Below are positions 56,829 through 64,000 of a DNA stretch of 64,000 nucleotides, piece by piece (within the stretch, counting starts at the first letter, position 1; every line of letters starts with the position of its first letter). Below the pieces are notes generated by a model. That model was not told the DNA's origin and did no database searches. It saw only the letters and a list, made by a program, of their open reading frames with translations. The stretch lies in contig OX438758.1 of the NCBI GenBank assembly GCA_949316235.1, positions 19,122,694 to 19,186,693 on the forward strand, in the 5' to 3' direction. Source of the stretch: Oegoconia quadripuncta. Its lineage: Eukaryota > Arthropoda > Insecta > Lepidoptera > Autostichidae. Made by a program: the position numbers and the translations under genes.

Positions 56829-58322
56829 CTATAAATTTTTATCATTTAGGAACTCATTTAAATTATAATAGGATTTTTCTATTAAAAAGGATTTTACTTG
56901 TTTTATAAATTTTAAGTCATTCTTTTCTTTTTGTAGATATGATGGAATTTTATTATAAATTTTGGTTGACATCGCATATGGACCTGTACTATGCATTTTT
57001 AGTTTTGAGAGCGGGCGGACAAGTATATCGGCTCTTCTGGATCTCAGTGTGTAATGGCGGGGAATTTCTTTTAAGCTAATATATAGATGGGTGTATTTCC
57101 TTACAAATTTACACATTTCCAGGATGTATATACCTGTCAATGTTAAGATTTGCAATTGTGTGAAAAATGGTCGGCAACTATCTGTTCTTTTTAAATTTGC
57201 AATTACACGTATACACTTTTTTTGCATTATGAAAAGTTCTTGTGTGTCTGTGCTGTTTCCCCATAATATCACACCGTAGCTAAGTCTTGAGTGAGTATAA
57301 GCGTAGTAGGCCGTTAGAGCAGTGGACGTATCAGTCGTTTTCTTTATTTCTCGAAGGGCATAAGTAAAACTAGATAGTTTGGATTTAATTTGTTGTATAT
57401 GTTGTTTGAAGTTAATGACGGTGTCAATGTTTATTCCCAGAAGTGTAAATGTATTAACACATTCTATATGTGTATTGTTGAAAGTTGGTTGGATATCTGG
57501 ACATTTATTCAAAATGTTCTGCAGAGCGTTATGTAGACGGCAATAATTTTCATTTATCCCGTTGTCATTTTTTATTACATTATTCCAATTTATATTTTTT
57601 AATTCACTTTTAAATTTATTTAAATTATTTTTGTTGTACAAACGTTTTGTCATCTTCCATAGAGTCGGTTTTTGCTGCATAAATGTTTCAATAGATACTG
57701 TTGTACTTTTATGGTCGGAAAAGCCAAGATCCTGGACAGAAGAGTTAATGTATCTTTTAGGGTAATTAATAAAGATCAAATCTAAGCAAGTGGAAGTATT
57801 TTTTGTAACACGGGTTGGCTCGTCAATTATTTGAGAAAAATTATATTCTAGCATTAAGTCAATTAGTGTATGAGTTTGTTTCGTATCATTTAAAATATTC
57901 ACATTAAAATCACCTCCAATCGTTATTTTAGTTTTATTATATTTTTTTGTAAGGTGTTCTAAAATTAATTTCAATTGCATGTAAAAAACTTCGGTCTCTC
58001 TTCCATTCCAATATAAAACTAGCACTACAATACTTAAATTCCCAATATAAACTGCACACACTTCCACAACATGTTCTACTGACAAAGTTGTTATATCTTT
58101 AATCTCTTCACAATCTAGGTCGTCTCTAGCTATTATACACACTCCACCTCCAGCATGTTTTTTTCGGCAGAAGGATGTTACGATACGGTAGTCGTTTAGT
58201 TGCACTAGATTCAATTTATTGTCTGATAGCCAAGATTCTGAAACACATACTAGATGGATACTTCCTTTCTCTTGTTCGAGGTATGCATGCACTAGGTGCC
58301 TTTTGTTGTAGAGACTTTGCAT
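56829..58322 (-). CDS. LINE ORF2 with endonuclease fused to the C-terminal region; RT missing
   Basis: The 497-residue frame starts at ATG 58322. The first ~235 residues are an APE-type endonuclease (SESWLS, GGGVCIIAR, IGGDFNVN, SDHKS). Near 57480-57495, after NKCPDIQ, the sequence jumps in frame to the segment that normally follows the RT palm (FTLLGINID, then SRLSYGVILWG) and on to the usual C-terminal tail. The RT fingers, palm and catalytic box are absent, so it cannot copy itself. Several hundred codons must have been lost without breaking the frame. Confidence 0.85.
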   Translation of the reverse strand: MQSLYNKRHLVHAYLEQEKGSIHLVCVSESWLSDNKLNLVQLNDYRIVTSFCRKKHAGGGVCIIARDDLDCEEIKDITTLSVEHVVEVCAVYIGNLSIVVLVLYWNGRETEVFYMQLKLILEHLTKKYNKTKITIGGDFNVNILNDTKQTHTLIDLMLEYNFSQIIDEPTRVTKNTSTCLDLIFINYPKRYINSSVQDLGFSDHKSTTVSIETFMQQKPTLWKMTKRLYNKNNLNKFKSELKNINWNNVIKNDNGINENYCRLHNALQNILNKCPDIQPTFNNTHIECVNTFTLLGINIDTVINFKQHIQQIKSKLSSFTYALREIKKTTDTSTALTAYYAYTHSRLSYGVILWGNSTDTQELFIMQKKCIRVIANLKRTDSCRPFFTQLQILTLTGIYILEMCKFVRKYTHLYISLKEIPRHYTLRSRRADILVRPLSKLKMHSTGPYAMSTKIYNKIPSYLQKEKNDLKFIKQVKSFLIEKSYYNLNEFLNDKNL

Positions 58323-58362
58323 ATTTTGATATAAGACTTTTATGTGCTTTTTTGTTTTACTT

Positions 58363-59514
58363 TCAGTTCCGAAATGTATTTATTTTTGGCGGTGTGTGTG
58401 AGCCTCTTTTGTGTCCATGGGAGTTTGATTGGTTTTTGTCATCTTCTTTGTTATTTGTCCGGACATCGTTATGCTGTTTTCTTGTATTGTATTGGGATAT
58501 TCTTGCTTCCCTTTTTTCGCGAAGGGCTGTTTCATTTAAATATTCTGTAACACCTAGATCAGAGCCTTTAAAGCAGTAACGATTACCAAGTATGTATTTT
58601 GTCATTCTTTTGCTTATTAGTTCGATTTTTAGTGGTCTAGTGTATCCTTTTTTTCCTATACTAGATATTTCTTCAATGTAGCCTGAAATGTTTATACCCA
58701 ATATGTCATGGAATACGGCGGTGACTCTTTGCGTGAGATTGTAGTCTGTCTCCCAGTGATTGTATGGTAACCCATGCAAGACTATTATTTTTTCATGACT
58801 GTCAGAAGCCGTACAGCAGGCTTGAGCGTCTTTTAAGTTATTAATTTTTCTTTGCAGTTTCTCGTTTTCTTCACGGAGCTTTAAACAATCATTATGAAGT
58901 GATTGTAGTGTAGAGTCTATCTTTTCAATTTTTTCTTCCGTTACAGTTTGTTGATTTTTTATTTTATCTGTAGTTTGCTTAAAATTGTTTTTTATTTCAT
59001 GTAGAGCATTTTCTATTTCATCTTGGATGGTCTGGCGTAATTGGGAGAGGATATATTTGTTATTTTGTTCTGATTGCTCTTTTAGGAGGGTTTTAAATTG
59101 TTGTAGATTGATTGTTGTAAGGTGATTGATCGTTTTTGGTGTAGATGTATTCGGTTTGGGGTTTTCCTCTACTAAAGTGTCTCCTAAGAGTGACGTTGAG
59201 TCGTCGTCCGATGAAAAACTTATTTCTTTAGAAGAGGGTACTTTCCTACGTCTAGTTACTTTTGAGTCTTCAGTTTGACGAGATGATTCATAAATCAGGT
59301 CACGTATCGGTGTATTTTGGTTGTTTGTTTTTGGTGCTTTTGAACGACATTGTTGGCACTTCCATGCTTTTTTGTGGTCGGTGGTCATTGTATTGTAGAA
59401 GCGCGTTTCTGGTACATTAGCGCATTGTAAGTCATAATACTGTAGGCATAGTGAGCAATGTAAGAATCTCTTATCAGGTATATCTTGGTGGCATCCTGCG
59501 CATAGAATCGTCAT
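58363..59514 (-). CDS. LINE ORF1 protein (zinc finger, coiled coil, RNA-binding-like)
   Basis: The 383-residue frame starts at ATG 59514. Residues ~5-55 have a PHD-like Cys/His pattern (CAGC, HCSLC, C, then CQQC). About 125-225 is rich in charged and heptad residues, consistent with a coiled coil for trimerisation. About 235-320 (KIIVLHGLPYNHW onward) resembles the RRM-like domain of LINE ORF1 proteins. The tail is basic. In such elements ORF1p packages the element RNA. The frame is unbroken, so the copy is young or maintained. Confidence 0.85.
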   Translation of the reverse strand: MTILCAGCHQDIPDKRFLHCSLCLQYYDLQCANVPETRFYNTMTTDHKKAWKCQQCRSKAPKTNNQNTPIRDLIYESSRQTEDSKVTRRRKVPSSKEISFSSDDDSTSLLGDTLVEENPKPNTSTPKTINHLTTINLQQFKTLLKEQSEQNNKYILSQLRQTIQDEIENALHEIKNNFKQTTDKIKNQQTVTEEKIEKIDSTLQSLHNDCLKLREENEKLQRKINNLKDAQACCTASDSHEKIIVLHGLPYNHWETDYNLTQRVTAVFHDILGINISGYIEEISSIGKKGYTRPLKIELISKRMTKYILGNRYCFKGSDLGVTEYLNETALREKREARISQYNTRKQHNDVRTNNKEDDKNQSNSHGHKRGSHTPPKINTFRN

Positions 59515-60008
59515 TTTAAAGGGTTTCTGCCTCTAGTGGTGAGTAGGACAATCTTCTCAATAGTGGTAGTGTCAGTGTTTCATAGTTCATAGTTTTGCTA
59601 CTTGTCAATAGATGGCGTTGTTACCAATCTTCTCATACATTTTATTCGTTGCCAATATTTTAGAGGTTATAATATCATCGACTAACTAATTTCACATTAA
59701 TATATAGATTTAATATTGTTCACGCCTACCTTGTTGTTTATATTTTGTGTTTTTCACAAAACAGTCTAATATTTCCTGTGTATTTAGCTGTTTCTTATGA
59801 ACTTATTCATTACTTGTTTTAAGCTCTTTTGAGCTAGACTTTTGAAGAGTATCATTTATTTAGCAGCGGTATTGAGATTTTATCACTTTTATCACTGACT
59901 AGCACCTTATTAATCATTTATTGCCACAGTTATTAATTTTATTTAGTAAAACAGCACGGAGGTAGCGTTTATGTTGGCACTGCAGCGCCCTCTCCTTTTT
60001 TGTGGGAA

Positions 60009-62183
60009 GTACCTAAAAAATACTGAGGATACCACATTGTACTCAAGAAAACCGAGCTTAATTTTCAAAGGAAAAAAAAACACTGCATCCATAGTTGTTT
60101 ATTGACATTTATCAAACTTTTAGAATTAACACTTACATAATATGCCCTATTTTTTTTTTACTGTAAAAACAACTCACCCGGCATAACCACAAGGAGAGTA
60201 TTTTCGACACTGAATCGATCTTAATCCACGAATAATTCTGTATTTACCTTGTAGAAGAAACAAATCAAGAACTTTATGCTATGATGATATGATATTTATG
60301 TTATGATGTTTTGATATGGTGATGATGATGATACAAAAGAAAATCTCTAAATAGTGAAAATCATATTAAAATCCATTGCTTGACTGCGCTTTAGAACAGC
60401 AAGGCGCAAAAACGGAGTTTGTTTACATTCAGAAACCAATCCTTAGATCATCTGATCCTTACTTCTCCTCCAATCCATACCTGGGGGAAGAATGGAGAAG
60501 ATGAAGAAGATGGTACCTAGTGGGATCAACTATAACAAATAAATGTGTAGGTTCTAAATAAGAGTAAAAGTAAATTCAAATCTTCCCGAGATCATGTCCT
60601 TGCTGCATCAAAACAGAGTTCGATAATACAATGTAGGGGTCACCAAAATCAAACGGGTTTGCAATTTAGCCTCTTTTAGTGTTATCCTTGACCTCCAAAT
60701 ATTCCTTATTGTATCGGTATTAAAAAAAATATAAACAAAACACATTATGTTGAACGGAACAAAATCATATAAATGACATAAAAATCACAGTTCGCGGACT
60801 TCCGTATCATTTCAAGAGCGATCGACGCGCGCTTTCTGTCCGTCCATAGTGTTGTGATATTGCGATGTCGAATTACGTTTATTTGAAGACGAATCTTTAA
60901 GCACACCATTCGTCAACTCTTTTTTATCGATAGATAAGACAAATAAGCGAACAGCTCCCCTGAATGTTCGATCTCTAGCACCAATGACATCTGTATTATT
61001 TTAAAGGTGTACATTCGACCTGCAGAGCGAATTTTTAATTTTTTACTTTTGTATGGATATGCGATAATTACAGATTCGCCAAAGGTTGCCACTTATCACC
61101 TTGTGGCTTCGAAGAACAACCCCATTCTAACTAAATTGTGAAAATGTTTTCTTATACGTATACCCACTCTGCCCTGTTACTTTGTAAGCAAAGCTTGCGT
61201 TTGTAAGCAAAGTTTGTACTTCAAGCATTTATTGCCACTACATTATACATGGTATAATTTATGGAATGTTAATTTGAATCTATTGGAAATACAATACAGC
61301 TTATGCATCAGTCTTTTATAGTCAATATGTCCAATCTAATATGGAAGTAGCCATAAGTTTTGAATCTCTACCAATTCAAGAGACCAAACCAAGACAAAAC
61401 TATACATAAACTCAGTTTTCTAATGTTTTCCTTCGATGCTAAAGAAGTAGAGATAGACTAGTGCAGAGACAGGGCAAAAATTATTAAGTTTATATCTTAA
61501 AGTACCGTGTAGTATTTATTTAAAGATTTTCATGTAATGTATTTCGTATTTTATATGTTTATAGTAAGAGGACAACCAATGTAAGTAGGTCGCGCGACAC
61601 TACCGGAAATGTGAACGTAGTCAGGCCTTCTTATACTGGTAGTGTTACGGTCACATTTTTATAGGCTATGTTGCCTGAAATACAGAAATCAATAATAATA
61701 TAATTATCGTCACCGTCCTTATTGTTAGTGTATTCGGCCGATTGTCGATGAAACTCAGCCCATCACTAGCGCTAGGTGTGCATTGTGTGTCAGGGGCGCG
61801 CGGTTGCCGACCCGCGCCGCCGCTCCGTCTGCGCACGCGCTGCTATACCGTCTGGTGAACCAGGTTACTTAACCGAAAGATTCATTTTGTACATACTTGT
61901 AGTTGTACTAAGTAGGTATGATATTACTAAGTGGTGTGTTACATTGTTGCTCGCTGTAAAGCGTTGGTGGTATTTTTAACGGACTCTAAAATGGAGTTCT
62001 TTATTATGGCCGTTTTTTTATGTATCTACTGTACCTACACCGATAAATAAAGAGATTTGGCAGTAGATAAGTGTGATTCCTTTTGTAAATGAAAGGGGAT
62101 ACCCTCAAATTAGTCACATTGCATCATTACAATCGATTCAGTTCGTTGTTTTGTATTTATGATAACAGACAATTCGCAATTTT
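60009..62183. other. non-coding stretch with a small GC-rich island
   Basis: Mostly AT-rich. A GC-rich segment at about 61790-61850 (GGGGCGCGCGGTTGCCGACC and neighbours) stands out but contains no recognisable protein. 61575-61650 holds an imperfect inverted pair (GACACTACCGG / ACTGGTAGTGTTACGG). Confidence 0.5.
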
Positions 62184-62503
62184 AACCGCCTCCGTGGCTC
62201 AATGTAAACAACATTGGATTTCCGATTCGGAGGTCGCGGGTTCGATCCCCAGCGGGGTACATGTTTGAGTACTCGGTTTGGTTGGTGGAAGAGCATTTTA
62301 AATGTCTGCCTGGCTAGCTACCACCATCTTATCTTAATCTGCCGCGAAACAGCATTATTGTGTTCCGGTTGTTGGATATCAGACAGCCAATCTCCCAAAT
62401 AAGATGGGGTATCCGGGTTAGTACGCTTCCACCTTCGATATCATCTTCACATAACATCAGGTGTGATTGAGGCCAAGTGCTTACCCGTTGTGCATAAAAA
62501 ACA
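62184..62503 (+). mobile_element. tRNA-derived SINE, family A, full-length-like
   Basis: The head CCGCCTCCGTGGCTCAATG and B box GGTTCGATCCCCAGCGGGG form a tRNA-like promoter. The body (ACTCGGTTTGGTTGGTGG ... TCCGGTTGT) and a tail GTTGTGCATAAAAAA complete it. The same family recurs at least eight more times in the window, in both orientations. Confidence 0.85.
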
Positions 62504-62985
62504 TTGACGATTTGCCACACACCATGTTTTCACATTTGACTGTACCAACTTAATCAAGTACGATTCTAAGTCCAATAAGTTTCTTAAAAAGCGGAAGATA
62601 TTATTTATCATTAGCAAGCTCCAAAGTTCCTTCCTTTCCGAATATAGAGCACTGGACATTCGGAGCCGGAAGTGAGTGATAAAAACAAGACCTTTGACCA
62701 CAAATAGACAACAATTAATTAACCGACTAGGAACTAGGAAATGAGATACAATTTTTTTAGGATTGTTTTTTAAAAATGAATAATTCAAATGAAAAATATT
62801 TTTGTAACTTTTTTGAGGTTGAATCTTTAATATTTTAAACAATACCCTTTAAAGCTGATGCACCAGTGGAGGCGAGTAGCTATGAGAATATAATATTACA
62901 TATGATGAAAGATGATAGGTCAGGTATATTTAAGAAGTGTATTGTAAAATTTTGTGCAATAAAGTGTACTTGATTGACTGATTGA

Positions 62986-63195
62986 TTGATAGGTCACTTG
63001 ATACGACACTATATTTTTTTGAATAACATAATTGAGGGAAAGATTGAAGGAAAAAGAGGAAGGGGAAGACCTAGGCGTAATTACATTGACCAAGTGAAAG
63101 AAAAGGTGAATGTCGTGTCGTACCAAGAGATTAAAACGAGGGCGGAAAGTAGAGAGACGTGGTCGTTACTCCACCGACAAGAGCATAGCTCTTAA
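62986..63195 (+). mobile_element. LINE ORF2 C-terminal fragment
   Basis: Encodes NNIIEGKIEGKRGRGRPRRN and YIDQVKEKVNVVSYQEIKTR plus ETWSLLHRQE, a C-terminus typical of lepidopteran LINE relics. A short (TA)n run follows at 63215-63232. Confidence 0.75.
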
Positions 63196-63429
63196 ATTGA
63201 AGAGAGAGAGTAGCTATATATATATATATATACATCAGCATGAGAGGGTGTGGTTCATAATTTCCTTAAATACAATGATAGATTTGTATCAGATTAGTGA
63301 CTACCTGGTAGATGTTTTGTTAACGACTGCCTTTACTGGAAAAAAACCCGGGACCGAAATGATAAAAATATGACTAGTACCCACCCAATAATGACCGCGT
63401 CTTATTTTAATCAACCTTAATCAATAATG

Positions 63430-63855
63430 GATTGTCAAATACAAGGAGCAAAAATCAATTAGCTGTACCTTTTAGTAGACTTAGTAAAGTTAATAAGTCA
63501 TTCAGAGGTCAATGTGTGCGCTTCTACAACAAGGTTCCCATGGATATACGGAATCTTCCGCTTAATAAATTTAAACTTATTATAAAACAAAAATTATGTA
63601 AAAAGGGATATTACAAAATTTCATACTATATTAATGAAAGTAATCCATGGGATTAAACGGCTCCTCTACACGATATATAAAATTGTTGTAACCTTTCTTG
63701 ATTGTACATGATTTATTGAAAAGAGACAAACCCTCTGAGTTTCTCGCTAGCTCTTCTCAGTAGTGGTCGCGTTCCGAGCTAGTGGTAGTTTAAAAAACAA
63801 ATGACGTTCATAAGTGCATATTGTATTGCCTACATGAATAAATGATTTTCATTCA
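63430..63855 (+). mobile_element. LINE 3' end of a second, related family
   Basis: Encodes SRLSKVNKSFRGQCVRFYNK, VPMDIRNLPLNKFKLIIKQK and GYYKISYYINESNPWD, then the 3' UTR TAAACGGCTCCTCTACACGA ... GAGTTTCTCGCTAGCTCTTC and the end GAATAAATGATTTTCATTC. Confidence 0.8.
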
Positions 63856-64000
63856 CGTCTACATATTACAGACTATACCATAGTAAGCGACTGCAGTTGA
63901 CTGTAAACAAATGACGCGTTACAAGCTTCATAGCTCGTAGTGGGACGTCACCCTAAAACAATCCTCAAGGCTGTTTGACCTACATCATGCCCACGTAATA

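Larger units (their letters stand above)
56521..60000 (-). mobile_element. LINE with intact ends but RT domain deleted
   Basis: A 3480-bp element lies between two copies of TGTGGGAA (56513-56520 and 60001-60008), read as an 8-bp target duplication. The 3' end (low coordinates) has AATAAA followed by (TTGA)n at about 56521-56550. The 5' end begins near GGAGAGGGCGCTGCAG on the minus strand. It has ORF1 and an ORF2 with endonuclease but without reverse transcriptase. The family looks like the CR1/Kiri/Daphne group, judged from the ORF1 zinc finger and the microsatellite tail; this assignment is tentative. Confidence 0.85.

Overview
The window is AT-rich, repeat-dense eukaryotic DNA that reads as an insect, most probably a lepidopteran (moth or butterfly). 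It carries tRNA-derived SINEs, LINE 3' tails, hAT-type and TA-flanked MITEs and an env-bearing BEL/Pao retroelement. Short GC-rich exons sit in long AT-rich introns. Nothing bacterial is present.

One host gene runs on the minus strand from about 51061 down to 8497. I reconstruct 14 consecutive coding exons whose splice sites and phases agree at every junction. Together they encode the last ~670 residues of a neurobeachin/LRBA-family protein (fly rugose): the BEACH domain (exons 1-6), then the WD40 propeller (exons 7-14) and a stop. The PH-like and earlier regions lie beyond 51061 and were not found, so that intron probably runs past the window edge. From 8496 to 1 are the 3' UTR and gene-poor repeats.

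Three features of this gene stand out. (1) Exon 8 ends in a 76-bp minisatellite of 14 units. Each unit contains the last 54-55 bp of the exon, the 5' splice site and ~21 bp of intron, so the splice donor is present 14 times. (2) Exon 13 has the same architecture independently: a 41-bp unit with eight clear copies and a decayed ninth, each with a GTAAGT-type donor. (3) A young BEL/Pao retroelement (19650-28201, identical 232-bp LTRs, 5-bp target duplication) has inserted four bases into the intron after exon 6. It keeps the donor GT but changes the bases at +5 and +6.

The retroelement has one uninterrupted reading frame of about 2497 codons: gag, protease, reverse transcriptase, RNase H, integrase and a baculovirus-F-like envelope with a furin-type site. 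A second notable element is a LINE at 56521-60000. It has an 8-bp target duplication, an intact ORF1, and an ORF2 from which the reverse transcriptase has been removed in frame.

The introns contain many further repeats: an inverted partial copy of exon 2, SINEs nested in SINEs, long hairpin MITEs, hAT MITEs with 8-bp duplications, and many 5'-truncated LINE tails. I saw no convincing free-standing tRNA or rRNA gene and no second host gene.
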